A stretch of DNA of 64,000 nt. Source: Antitrichia curtipendula. Lineage: Eukaryota > Streptophyta > Bryopsida > Hypnales > Leucodontaceae. Below the pieces are notes generated by a model, which did no database searches, was not told the origin of the DNA, and saw nothing but the letters and a program-made list of their open reading frames with translations. Of the stretch, positions 1-12,000 are shown in pieces (the stretch's first letter is position 1; each line of letters starts with the position of its first letter). The DNA lies in the NCBI GenBank assembly GCA_951230915.1, contig OX579637.1, positions 25,916,001 through 25,980,000 of the forward strand. The letters run 5' to 3'. The position numbers were made by a program, and so were the translations under genes.

Positions 1-232
1 TTTGTGCATTCTAATACTTGAGGGTGTTTACAACTTTTACAACTTTCTACAAGTCACTTTCAAAGTGGAATTCTCTGACATTAGATGTGGAGGCCACGAA
101 AGTACAGGTTCAGTTTAGTTCCGATTCTTTTATTATTCACGTGAAGGTGGATTCAATGCTACGCACAAAATAAATATTCTCAAGCATATATATACTTGAG
201 GGTGTTTACAACTTTTACAACTTTCTACAAGT

Positions 233-245
233 CACTTTCAAAGTG
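233..245. repeat. 13-bp dyad in the monomer (CACTTTCAAAGTG)
   Basis: Two perfect 6-bp arms, CACTTT and AAAGTG, flank one central base. The element sits at monomer offset +38 to +50 and recurs in nearly every copy, immediately before the EcoRI site. In zone 4 a minority of copies carry G instead of C at the centre (for example the base at 52745), which gives the exact reverse complement of the element. Short dyads of this kind are reported to be enriched in centromeric satellites lacking a CENP-B box. Whether this one forms a cruciform or binds a protein cannot be told from sequence. Confidence 0.9.
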
Positions 246-251
246 GAATTC
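246..251. other. EcoRI site repeated in nearly every monomer
   Basis: GAATTC follows the 13-bp dyad in almost all copies, so an EcoRI digest should give a 178-bp ladder. It is lost in GTGGACTTC copies near 47057, 47947, 49727 and 53107, and in the GGAATTTTC copy near 55600. Extra sites arise where GGTGGATTC becomes GGTGAATTC (about 52655, 53722 and 55680) and where GTGCATTC becomes GTGAATTC (about 42721). Confidence 0.9.
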
Positions 252-264
252 TCTGACATTAGAT

Positions 265-275
265 GTGGAGGCCAC
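265..275. repeat. 11-bp dyad in the monomer (GTGGAGGCCAC)
   Basis: GTGG and CCAC arms surround a 3-base centre. In copies with the GACG allele the stem extends to 5 bp (CGTGG/CCACG); in GATG copies the extra pair is a T-G mismatch. The element is among the best conserved parts of the monomer. The main exceptions are CCTGAAAC copies in zone 3 and GATGAGGAGG copies in zone 4, which break one arm. Confidence 0.85.
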
Positions 276-315
276 GAAACTACAGGTTCAGTTTAATTCC
301 GATTCTTTTATTATT

Positions 316-321
316 CACGTG
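316..321. other. CACGTG palindrome (E-box/G-box core) in nearly every monomer
   Basis: ATTCACGTG is nearly invariant through the array, giving a CACGTG hexamer about every 178 bp. It is changed to CACGTA in a few zone 4 copies (about 61191, 62259 and 63861). The hexamer is the core recognised by many bHLH and bZIP proteins. Any binding here is conjecture. Confidence 0.85.
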
Positions 322-1262
322 AAGGTGGATTCAATGCTACGCACAAAATAAATATTTTTGTGCATTCTAATACTTGAGGGTGTTTACAACTTTTACAACT
401 TTCTACAAGTCACTTTCAAAGTGGAATTCTATGGCATTAGATGTGGAGGCCACGAAACTACAGGGTCAGTTTAATTCTGATTCTTTTATTATTCACGTGA
501 GGGTGGATTCAATGCTACGCACAACTTAAATATTTTTGTGCATTCTAATACTTGAGGGTGTTTACAACTTTTACAACTTTCTACAAGTCACTTTCAAAGT
601 GGAATTCTATGACATTAGATGTGGAGGCCACGAAACTACAGGTTCAGTTTAATTCCGATCCTTTTATTATTCACGTGAGGGTGGATTCAGTGCTACGCAC
701 AACTTAAATATTTTTGTGCATTCTAATACTTGAGGGTGTTTACAACTTTTACAACTTTCTACAAGTCACTTTCAAAGTGGAATTCTATGACATTAGATGT
801 GGAGGCCACGAAACTACAGGTTCAGTTTAATTCCGATCCTTTTATTATTCACGTGAGGGTGGATTCAGTGCTACGCACAACTTAAATATTTTTGTGCATT
901 CTAATACTTGAGGGTGTTTACAACTTTTACAACTTTCTACAAGTCACTTTCAAAGTGGAATTCTATGACATTAGATGTGGAGGCCACGAAACTACAGGTT
1001 CAGTTTAATTCCGATCCTTTTATTATTCACGTGGGGGTGGATTCAGTGCTACGCACAACTTAAATATTTTTGTGCATTCTAATACTTGAGGGTGTTTACA
1101 ACTTTTACAACTTTCTACAAGTCACTTTCAAAGTGGAATTCTATGACATTAGATGTGGAGGCCACGAAACTACAGGTTCAGTTTAGTTCCGATTCTTTTA
1201 TTATTCACGTGAAGGTGGATACAATGCTACGCACAAAAGAAATATTCTCAAGCATATATATA

Positions 1263-2508
1263 CTTGAGGGTGTTTACAACTTTTACAACTTTCTACAAGT
1301 CACTTTCAAAGTGGAATTCTATGACCGTAGACGTGGAGGCCACGAAACTACAGGTTCAGTTTAATTCCGATTCTTTTATTATTCACGTGAAGGTGGATAC
1401 AATGCTACGCACAACTTAAATATTTTTGTGCATTCTAATACTTGAGGGTGTTTACAACTTTTACAACTTTCTACAAGTCACTTTCAAAGTGGAATTCTAT
1501 GACATTAGATGTGGAGGCCACGAAACTACAGGTTCAGTTTAATTCCGATCCTTTTATTATTCACGTGAGGGTGGATTCAGTGCTACGCACAACTTAAATA
1601 TTTTTGTGCATTCTAATACTTGAGGGTGTTTACAACTTTTACAACTTTCTACAAGTCACTTTCAAAGTGGAATTCTATGACATTAGATGTGGAGGCCACG
1701 AAACTACAGGTTCAGTTTAGTTCCGATTCTTTTATTATTCACGTGAAGGTGGATTCAATGCTACGCACAAAAGAAATATTCTCAAGCATATATATACTTG
1801 AGGGTGTTTACAACTTTTACAACTTTCTACAAGTCACTTTCAAAGTGGAATTCTATGGCATTAGATGTGGAGGCCACGAAACTACAGGTTCAGTTTAATT
1901 CCGATTCTTTTATTATTCACGTGAGGATGGATTCAATGCTACGCACAATTTAAATATTTTTGTGCATTCTAATACTTGAGGGTGTTTACAACTTTTACAT
2001 CTTTCTACAAGTCACTTTCAAAGTGGAATTCTATGACATTAGACGTGGAGGCCACGAAACTACAGGTTCAGTTTAATTCCGATTCTTTTATTATTCACGT
2101 GAAGGTGGATTCAATGCTACGCACAACTTAAATATTTTTGTGCATTCTAATATTTGAGGGTGTTTACAACTTTTACAACCTTCTTCAAGTTACTTTCAAA
2201 GTGGAATTCGATGACATTAGATGTGGAGGCCACGAAACTACAGGTTCAGTTTAATTCCGATTCTTTTATTATTCACGTGAAGGTGGATTCAATGCTACGC
2301 ACAAAATAAATATTCTCAAGCATATATATACTTGAGGGTGTTTACAACTTTTACAACTTTCTACAAGTCACTTTCAAAGTGGAATTCTCTGACATTAGAT
2401 GTGGAGGCCACGAAACTACAGGTTCAGTTTAATTCCGATTCTTTTATTATTCACGTGAGGGTGGATTCAATGCTACGCACAAAATAAATATTCTCAAGCA
2501 TATATATA
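1263..2508. repeat. Seven-monomer block repeated at 2687-3932 (period 1424 bp)
   Basis: Seven consecutive monomers correspond in order to those starting at 2687: a GACCG copy with GATACAATG, a TCAGTG copy, an AAAGAAA-tail copy, a TATGGC copy with GAGGATGG, a GACATTAGACG copy, an ATATTTGAG copy with CTTCAAGTTA, and a TCTGAC copy. Single-base differences remain (for example TTACATC in this block and AAAGAAAT against AAAGAAAC), so this copy is older than the 10-mer duplication beside it. Confidence 0.75.
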
Positions 2509-2686
2509 CTTGAGGGTGTTTACAACTTTTACAACTTTCTACAAGTCACTTTCAAAGTGGAATTCTATGGCATTAGATGTGGAGGCCACGAAACTACAGG
2601 GTCAGTTTAATTCTGATTCTTTTATTATTCACGTGAGGGTGGATTCAATGCTACGCACAACTTAAATATTTTTGTGCATTCTAATA

Positions 2687-4466
2687 CTTGAGGGTGTTTA
2701 CAACTTTTACAACTTTCTACAAGTCACTTTCAAAGTGGAATTCTATGACCGTAGACGTGGAGGCCACGAAACTACAGGTTCAGTTTAATTCCGATTCTTT
2801 TATTATTCACGTGAAGGTGGATACAATGCTACGCACAACTTAAATATTTTTGTGCATTCTAATACTTGAGGGTGTTTACAACTTTTACAACTTTCTACAA
2901 GTCACTTTCAAAGTGGAATTCTCTGACATTAGATGTGGAGGCCACGAAACTACAGGTTCAGTTTAATTCCGATCCTTTTATTATTCACGTGAGGGTGGAT
3001 TCAGTGCTACGCACAACTTAAATATTTTTGTGCATTCTAATACTTGAGGGTGTTTACAACTTTTACAACTTTCTACAAGTCACTTTCAAAGTGGAATTCT
3101 ATGACATTAGATGTGGAGGCCACGAAACTACAGGTTCAGTTTAGTTCCGATTCTTTTATTATTCACGTGAAGGTGGATTCAATGCTACGCACAAAAGAAA
3201 CATTCTCAAGCATATATATACTTGAGGGTGTTTACAACTTTTACAACTTTCTACAAGTCACTTTCAAAGTGGAATTCTATGGCATTAGATGTGGAGGCCA
3301 CGAAACTACAGGTTCAGTTTAATTCCGATTCTTTTATTATTCACGTGAGGATGGATTCAATGCTACGCACAATTTAAATATTTTTGTGCATTCTAATACT
3401 TGAGGGTGTTTACAACTTTTACAACTTTCTACAAGTCACTTTCAAAGTGGAATTCTATGACATTAGACGTGGAGGCCACGAAACTACAGGTTCAGTTTAA
3501 TTCCGATTCTTTTATTATTCACGTGAAGGTGGATTCAATGCTACGCACAACTTAAATATTTTTGTGCATTCTAATATTTGAGGGTGTTTACAACTTTTAC
3601 AACTTTCTTCAAGTTACTTTCAAAGTGGAATTCGATGACATTAGATGTGGAGGCCACGAAACTACAGGTTCAGTTTAATTCCGATTCTTTTATTATTCAC
3701 GTGAGGGTGGATTCAATGCTACGCACAACTTAAATATTTTTCTGCATTCTAATACTTGAGGGTGTTTACAACTTTTACAACTTTCTACAAGTCACTTTCA
3801 AAGTGGAATTCTCTGACATTAGATGTGGAGGCCACGAAACTACAGGTTCAGTTTAATTCCGATTCTTTTATTATTCACGTGAGGGTGGATTCAATGCTAC
3901 GCACAACTTAAATATTTTTGTGCATTCTAATACTTGAGGGTGTTTACAACTTTTACAACTTTCTACAAGTCACTTTCAAAGTGGAATTCTATGACATTAG
4001 ATGTGGAGGCCACGAAACTACAGGTTCAGTTTAGTTCCGATTCTTTTATTATTCACGTGAAGGTGGATTCAATGCTACGCACAAAATAAATATTTTTGTG
4101 CATTCTAATACTTGAGGGTGTTTACAACTTTTACAACTTTCTACAAGTCACTTTCAAAGTGGAATTCTATGACATTAGATGTGGAGGCCACGAAACTACA
4201 GGTTCAGTTTAATTCTGATTCTTTTATTATTCACGTGAGGATGGATTCAATGCTACGCACAATTTAAATATTTTTGTGCATTCTAATACTTGAGGGTGTT
4301 TACAACTTTTACAACTTTCTACAAGTCACTTTCAAAGTGGAATTCTCTGACATTAGATGTGGAGGCCACGAAAGTACAGGTTCAGTTTAGTTCCGATTCT
4401 TTTATTATTCACGTGAAGGTGGATTCAATGCTACGCACAAAATAAATATTCTCAAGCATATATATA
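2687..4466. repeat. 10-monomer higher-order repeat, copy 1 (1780 bp)
   Basis: Ten monomers match those of 4467-6246 in order and in rare markers: AAAGAAACATTC tails at about 3190 and 4970, ACAATTTAAAT tails, ATATTTGAG with CTTCAAGTTA, and an ACGAAAGTAC copy. The left boundary is sharp, since the tails before 2687 and 4467 are of different types. Confidence 0.88.
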
Positions 4467-6246
4467 CTTGAGGGTGTTTACAACTTTTACAACTTTCTAC
4501 AAGTCACTTTCAAAGTGGAATTCGATGACCGTAGACGTGGAGGCCACGAAACTACAGGTTCAGTTTAATTCCGATTCTTTTATTATTCACGTGAAGGTGG
4601 ATACAATGCTACGCACAACTTAAATATTTTTGTGCATTCTAATACTTGAGGGTGTTTACAACTTTTACAACTTTCTACAAGTCACTTTCAAAGTGGAATT
4701 CTCTGACATTAGATGTGGAGGCCACGAAACTACAGGTTCAGTTTAATTCCGATCCTTTTATTATTCACGTGAGGGTGGATTCAGTGCTACGCACAACTTA
4801 AATATTTTTGTGCATTCTAATACTTGAGGGTGTTTACAACTTTTACAACTTTCTACAAGTCACTTTCAAAGTGGAATTCTATGACATTAGATGTGGAGGC
4901 CACGAAACTACAGGTTCAGTTTAGTTCCGATTCTTTTATTATTCACGTGAAGGTGGATTCAATGCTACGCACAAAAGAAACATTCTCAAGCATATATATA
5001 CTTGAGGGTGTTTACAACTTTTACAACTTTCTACAAGTCACTTTCAAAGTGGAATTCTATGGCATTAGATGTGGAGGCCACGAAACTACAGGTTCAGTTT
5101 AATTCCGATTCTTTTATTATTCACGTGAGGATGGATTCAATGCTACGCACAATTTAAATATTTTTGTGCATTCTAATACTTGAGGGTGTTTACAACTTTT
5201 ACAACTTTCTACAAGTCACTTTCAAAGTGGAATTCTATGACATTAGACGTGGAGGCCACGAAACTACAGGTTCAGTTTAATTCCGATTCTTTTATTATTC
5301 ACGTGAAGGTGGATTCAATGCTACGCACAACTTAAATATTTTTGTGCATTCTAATATTTGAGGGTGTTTACAACTTTTACAACTTTCTTCAAGTTACTTT
5401 CAAAGTGGAATTCGATGACATTAGATGTGGAGGCCACGAAACTACAGGTTCAGTTTAATTCCGATTCTTTTATTATTCACGTGAGGGTGGATTCAATGCT
5501 ACGCACAACTTAAATATTTTTCTGCATTCTAATATTTGAGGGTGTTTACAACTTTTACAACTTTCTTCAAGTTACTTTCAAAGTGGAATTCGATGACATT
5601 AGATGTGGAGGCCACGAAACTACAGGTTCAGTTTAATTCCGATTCTTTTATTATTCACGTGAGGGTGGATTCAATGCTACGCACAACTTAAATATTTTTG
5701 TGCATTCTAATACTTGAGGGTGTTTACAACTTTTACAACTTTCTACAAGTCACTTTCAAAGTGGAATTCTATGACATTAGATGTGGAGGCCACGAAACTA
5801 CAGGTTCAGTTTAGTTCCGATTCTTTTATTATTCACGTGAAGGTGGATTCAATGCTACGCACAAAATAAATATTTTTGTGCATTCTAATACTTGAGGGTG
5901 TTTACAACTTTTACAACTTTCTACAAGTCACTTTCAAAGTGGAATTCTATGACATTAGATGTGGAGGCCACGAAACTACAGGTTCAGTTTAATTCTGATT
6001 CTTTTATTATTCACGTGAGGATGGATTCAATGCTACGCACAATTTAAATATTTTTGTGCATTCTAATACTTGAGGGTGTTTACAACTTTTACAACTTTCT
6101 ACAAGTCACTTTCAAAGTGGAATTCTCTGACATTAGATGTGGAGGCCACGAAAGTACAGGTTCAGTTTAGTTCCGATTCTTTTATTATTCACGTGAAGGT
6201 GGATTCAATGCTACGCACAAAATAAATATTCTCAAGCATATATATA
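4467..6246. repeat. 10-monomer higher-order repeat, copy 2 (1780 bp)
   Basis: This is the tandem partner of 2687-4466. Similarity continues to about 6380, then stops where the tail changes from CACAACTT to CACAAAAG. The seventh monomer (start 5535) differs from its partner (3755) over its first part and matches its own left neighbour instead, which looks like a conversion patch. Confidence 0.88.
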
Positions 6247-8026
6247 CTTGAGGGTGTTTACAACTTTTACAACTTTCTACAAGTCACTTTCAAAGTGGAA
6301 TTCGATGACCGTAGACGTGGAGGCCACGAAACTACAGGTTCAGTTTAATTCCGATTCTTTTATTATTCACGTGAAGGTGGATTCAATGCTACGCACAAAA
6401 GAAATATTCTCAAGCATATGTATACTTGAGGGTGTTTACAACTTTTACAACTTTCTTCAAGTCACTTTCAAAGTGGAATTCGATGACATTAGATGTGGAG
6501 GCCACGAAACTACAGGTTCAGTTTAATTCCGATTCTTTTATTATTCACGTGAGGGTGGATTCAATGCTACGCACAAAATAAATATTTTTGTGCATTCTAA
6601 TACTTGAGGGTGTTTACAACTTTTACAACTTTCTTCAAGTCACTTTCAAAGTGGAATTCGATGACATTAGATGTGGAGGCCACGAAACTACAAGTTCAGT
6701 TTAATTCCGATTCTTTTATTATTCACGTGAGGGTGGATTCAATGCTACGCACAACTTAAATATTTTTGTGCATTCTAATACTTGAGGGTGTTTACAACTT
6801 TTACAACTTTCTACAAGTCACTTTCAAAGTGGAATTCTATGACATTAGATGTGGAGGCCACGAAACTACAGGTTCAGTTTAATTCCGATTCTTTTATTAT
6901 TCACGTGAGGGTGGATTCAGTGCTACGCACAACTTAAATATTTTTGTGCATTCTAATACTTGAGGGTGTTTACAACTTTTACAACTTTCTACAAGTCACT
7001 TTCAAAGTGGAATTCTCTGACATTAGATGTGGAGGCCACGAAACTACAGGTTCAGTTTAATTCCGATTCTTTTATTATTCACGTGAAGGTGGATTCAATG
7101 CTGCGCACAAAATAAATATTCTCAAGCATATATATACTTGAGGGTGTTTACAACTTTTACAACTTTCTACAAGTCACTTTCAAAGTGGAATTCTCTGACA
7201 TTAGATGTGGAGGCCACGAAACTACAGGTTCAGTTTAATTCCGATCCTTTTATTATTCACGTGAAGGTGGATTCAATGCTACGCACAACTTAAATATTTT
7301 TGTGCATTCTAATACTTGAGGGTGTTTACAACTTTTACAACTTTCTACAAGTCACTTTCAAAGTGGAATTCTCTGACATTAGATGTGGAGGCCACGAAAC
7401 TACAGGTTCAGTTTAATTCCGATCCTTTTATTATTCACGTGAAGGTGGATTCAATGCTACGCACAACTTAAATATTTTTCTGCATTCTAATACTTGAGGG
7501 TGTTTACAACTTTTACAACTTTCTTCAAGTCACTTTCAAAGTGGAATTCGATGACATTAGATGTGGAGGCCACGAAACTACAGGTTCAGTTTAATTCCGA
7601 TTCTTTTATTATTCACGTGAGGGTGGATTCAATGCTACGCACAAAATAAATATTTTTGTGCATTCTAATACTTGAGGGTGTTTACAACTTTTACAACTTT
7701 CTTCAAGTCACTTTCAAAGTGGAATTCTATGACATTAGATGTGGAGGCCACGAAACTACAGGTTCAGTTTAATTCCGATCCTTTTATTATTCACGTGAAG
7801 GTGGATTCAATGCTACGCACAACTTAAATATTTTTCTACATTCTAATACTTGAGGGTGTTTACAACTTTTACAACTTTCTTCAAGTTACTTTCAAAGTGG
7901 AATTCGATGACATTAGATGTGGAGGCCACGAAACTACAGGTTCAGTTTAATTCCGATTCTTTTATTATTCACGTGAGGGTGGATTCAATGCTACGCACAA
8001 CTTAAATATTTTTGTGCATTCTAGTA

Positions 8027-9094
8027 CTTGAGGGTGTTTACAACTTTTACAACTTTCTACAAGTCACTTTCAAAGTGGAATTCTCTGACATTAGATGTGG
8101 AGGCCACGAAACTACAGGTTCAGTTTAATTCCGATTCTTTTATTATTCACGTGAAGGTGGATTCAATGCTGCGCACAAAATAAATATTCTCAAGCATATA
8201 TATACTTGAGGGTGTTTACAACTTTTACAACTTTCTACAAGTCACTTTCAAAGTGGAATTCTCTGACATTAGATGTGGAGGCCACGAAACTACAGGTTCA
8301 GTTTAATTCCGATCCTTTTATTATTCACGTGAAGGTGGATTCAATGCTACGCACAACTTAAATATTTTTGTGCATTCTAATACTTGAGGGTGTTTACAAC
8401 TTTTACAACTTTCTACAAGTCACTTTCAAAGTGGAATTCTCTGACATTAGATGTGGAGGCCACGAAACTACAGGTTCAGTTTAATTCCGATTCTTTTATT
8501 ATTCACGTGAGGGTGGATTCAATGCTACGCACAACTTAAATATTTTTGTGCATTCTAGTACTTGAGGGTGTTTACAACTTTTACAACTTTCTACAAGTCA
8601 CTTTCAAAGTGGAATTCTCTGACATTAGATGTGGAGGCCACGAAACTACAGGTTCAGTTTAATTTTGATTCTTTTATTATTCACGTGAAGGTGGATTCAA
8701 TGCTGCGCACAAAATAAATATTCTCAAGCATATATATACTTGAGGGTGTTTACAACTTTTACAACTTTCTACAAGTCACTTTCAAAGTGGAATTCTCTGA
8801 CATTAGATGTGGAGGCCACGAAACTACAGGTTCAGTTTAATTCCGATCCTTTTATTATTCACGTGAAGGTGGATTCAATGCTACGCACAACTTAAATATT
8901 TTTGTGCATTCTAATACTTGAGGGTGTTTACAACTTTTACAACTTTCTACAAGTCACTTTCAAAGTGGAATTCTCTGACATTAGATGTGGAGGCCACGAA
9001 ACTACAGGTTCAGTTTAATTCCGATTCTTTTATTATTCACGTGAGGGTGGATTCAATGCTACGCACAACTTAAATATTTTTGTGCATTCTAATA
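8027..9094. repeat. 3-monomer (534 bp) tandem duplication
   Basis: Monomers at 8027, 8205 and 8383 (CTAGTACTTG with CTGCGC; GATCC; GAGGG) are repeated at 8561, 8739 and 8917. A further partial turn at 9095 keeps CTGCGC but lacks the AGTACTTG allele. The copy at 8561 has a private TTTTGATT change. Confidence 0.85.
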
Positions 9095-12000
9095 CTTGAG
9101 GGTGTTTACAACTTTTACAACTTTCTACAAGTCACTTTCAAAGTGGAATTCTCTGACATTAGATGTGGAGGCCACGAAACTACAGGTTCAGTTTAATTCC
9201 GATTCTTTTATTATTCACGTGAAGGTGGATTCAATGCTGCGCACAAAATAAATATTCTCAAGCATATATATACTTGAGGGTGTTTACAACTTTTACAACT
9301 TTCTACAAGTCACTTTCAAAGTGGAATTCTATGACATTAGATGTGGAGGCCACGAAACTACAGGTTCAGTTTAATTCCGATCCTTTTATTATTCACGTGA
9401 AGGTGGATTCAATGCTACGCACAACTTAAATATTTTTGTGCATTCTAATACTTGAGGGTGTTTACAACTTTTACAACTTTCTACAAGTCACTTTCAAAGT
9501 GGAATTCTCTGACATTAGATGTGGAGGCCACGAAACTACAGGTTCAGTTTAATTCCGATCCTTTTATTATTCACGTGAAGGTGGATTCAATGCTACGCAC
9601 AACTTAAATATTTTTGTGCATTCTAATACTTGAGGGTGTTTACAACTTTTACAACTTTCTACAAGTCACTTTCAAAGTGGAATTCGATGACATTAGATGT
9701 GGAGGCCACGAAACTACAGGTTCAGTTTAATTCCGATCCTTTTATTATTCACGTGAAGGTGGATTCAATGCTACGCACAACTTAAATATTTTTCTGCATT
9801 CTAATACTTGAGGGTGTTTACAACTTTTACAACTTTCTTCAAGTCACTTTCAAAGTGGAATTCGATGACATTAGATGTGGAGGCCACGAAACTACAGGTT
9901 CAGTTTAATTCCGATTCTTTTATTATTCACGTGAGGGTGGATTCAATGCTACGCACAAAATAAATATTTTTGTGCATTCTAATACTTGAGGGTGTTTACA
10001 ACTTTTACAACTTTCTTCAAGTCACTTTCAAAGTGGAATTCTATGACATTAGATGTGGAGGCCACGAAACTACAGGTTCAGTTTAATTCCGATCCTTTTA
10101 TTATTCACGTGAAGGTGGATTCAATGCTACGCACAACTTAAATATTTTTCTACATTCTAATACTTGAGGGTGTTTACAACTTTTACAACTTTCTTCAAGT
10201 TACTTTCAAAGTGGAATTCTCTGACATTAGATGTGGAGGCCACGAAACTACAGGTTCAGTTTAATTCCGATTCTTTTATTATTCACGTGAGGGTGGATTC
10301 AATGCTACGCACAACTTAAATATTTTTGTGCATTCTAGTACTTGAGGGTGTTTACAACTTTTACAACTTTCTACAAGTCACTTTCAAAGTGGAATTCTCT
10401 GACATTAGATGTGGAGGCCACGAAACTACAGGTTCAGTTTAATTCCGATTCTTTTATTATTCACGTGAAGGTGGATTCAATGCTGCGCACAAAATAAATA
10501 TTCTCAAGCATATATATACTTGAGGGTGTTTACAACTTTTACAACTTTCTACAAGTCACTTTCAAAGTGGAATTCTATGACATTAGATGTGGAGGCCACG
10601 AAACTACAGGTTCAGTTTAATTCCGATCCTTTTATTATTCACGTGAAGGTGGATTCAATGCTACGCACAACTTAAATATTTTTGTGCATTCTAATACTTG
10701 AGGGTGTTTACAACTTTTACAACTTTCTACAAGTCACTTTCAAAGTGGAATTCGATGACATTAGATGTGGAGGCCACGAAACTACAGGTTCAGTTTAATT
10801 CCGATTCTTTTATTATTCACGTGAGGGTGGATTCAATGCTACGCACAACTTAAATATTTTTCTGCATTCTAATACTTGAGGGTGTTTACAACTTTTACAA
10901 CTTTCTACAAGTCACTTTCAAAGTGGAATTCTCTGACATTAGATGTGGAGGCCACGAAACTACAGGTTCAGTTTAATTCCGATTCTTTTATTATTCACGT
11001 GAAGGTGGATTCAATGCTGCGCACAAAATAAATATTCTCAAGCATATATATACTTGAGGGTGTTTACAACTTTTACAACTTTCTACAAGTCACTTTCAAA
11101 GTGGAATTCTATAACATTAGATGTGGAGGCCACGAAACTACAGGTTCAGTTTAATTCCGATCCTTTTATTATTCACGTGAAGGTGGATTCAATGCTACGC
11201 ACAACTTAAATATTTTTGTGCATTCTAATACTTGAGGGTGTTTACAACTTTTACAACTTTCTACAAGTCACTTTCAAAGTGGAATTCTCTGACATTAGAT
11301 GTGGAGGCCACGAAACTACAGGTTCAGTTTAATTCCGATCCTTTTATTATTCACGTGAGGGTGGATTCAATGCTACGCACAAAATAAATATTTTTGTGCA
11401 TTCTAATACTTGAGGGTGTTTACAACTTTTACAACTTTCTTCAAGTCACTTTCAAAGTGGAATTCGATGACATTAGATGTGGAGGCCACGAAACTACAGG
11501 TTCAGTTTAATTCCGATTCTTTTATTATTCACGTGAGGGTGGATTCAATGCTACGCACAAAATAAATATTTTTGTGCATTCTAATACTTGAGGGTGTTTA
11601 CAACTTTTACAACTTTCTTCAAGTCACTTTCAAAGTGGAATTCTATGACATTAGATGTGGAGGCCACGAAACTACAGGTTCAGTTTAATTCCGATCCTTT
11701 TATTATTCACGTGAAGGTGGATTCAATGCTACGCACAACTTAAATATTTTTCTACATTCTAATACTTGAGGGTGTTTACAACTTTTACAACTTTCTTCAA
11801 GTTACTTTCAAAGTGGAATTCGATGACATTAGATGTGGAGGCCACGAAACTACAGGTTCAGTTTAATTCCGATTCTTTTATTATTCACGTGAAGGTGGAT
11901 TCAATGCTGCGCACAAAATAAATATTCTCAAGCATATATATACTTGAGGGTGTTTACAACTTTTACAACTTTCTACAAGTCACTTTCAAAGTGGAATTCT

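Larger units (their letters stand above)
195..372. repeat. Representative 178-bp monomer
   Basis: This copy shows the monomer's internal parts in order: a forkhead-like TGTTTAC at 203-209; a 9-bp subrepeat, TTACAACTT, at 206-214 and 215-223 with a degenerate third unit; a dyad at 233-245; an EcoRI site at 246-251; a second dyad at 265-275; a CACGTG palindrome at 316-321; and an AT-rich tail with AAATATTT at 350-357. The main variable places across the array are the three bases after GTGGAATTC (TCT, TAT or CGAT forms), ACATTAGATG versus ACCGTAGACG, GATTC versus GATCC, GAAGG versus GAGGG or GAGGATGG, and the tail. Because 178 leaves remainder 1 on division by 3, each copy shifts the reading frame, which argues against coding function. 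Confidence 0.95.
1..6958. repeat. Array zone 1: mixed variants
   Basis: This zone mixes GACATTAGATG, GACCGTAGACG and TATGGCATT monomers. It carries a TCAGTGCTACG allele, a TTTAGTTCCG allele, and many tails of the CTCAAGCATATATATAC type. Near-identical GATCC copies stand in a row at about 551-1084. A 10-monomer higher-order repeat lies at 2687-6246. There is no gene in the zone. Confidence 0.75.

Noticed and set aside
180..194. TATA box and promoter from CATATATATAC
   Set aside because: It is one of two interchangeable tail alleles in a non-coding repeat, with no gene downstream. TA-rich sequence alone is not evidence of a promoter.
1086..6526. Five 92-codon open frames with alternative TTG starts (1086, 1620, 3044, 4824, 6248)
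   Set aside because: They are read-through of two monomers where AAATAAA became AAAGAAA and removed a stop. The two halves translate the same DNA in different frames, there is no ATG at the start and no promoter, and they end at an ordinary repeat stop.
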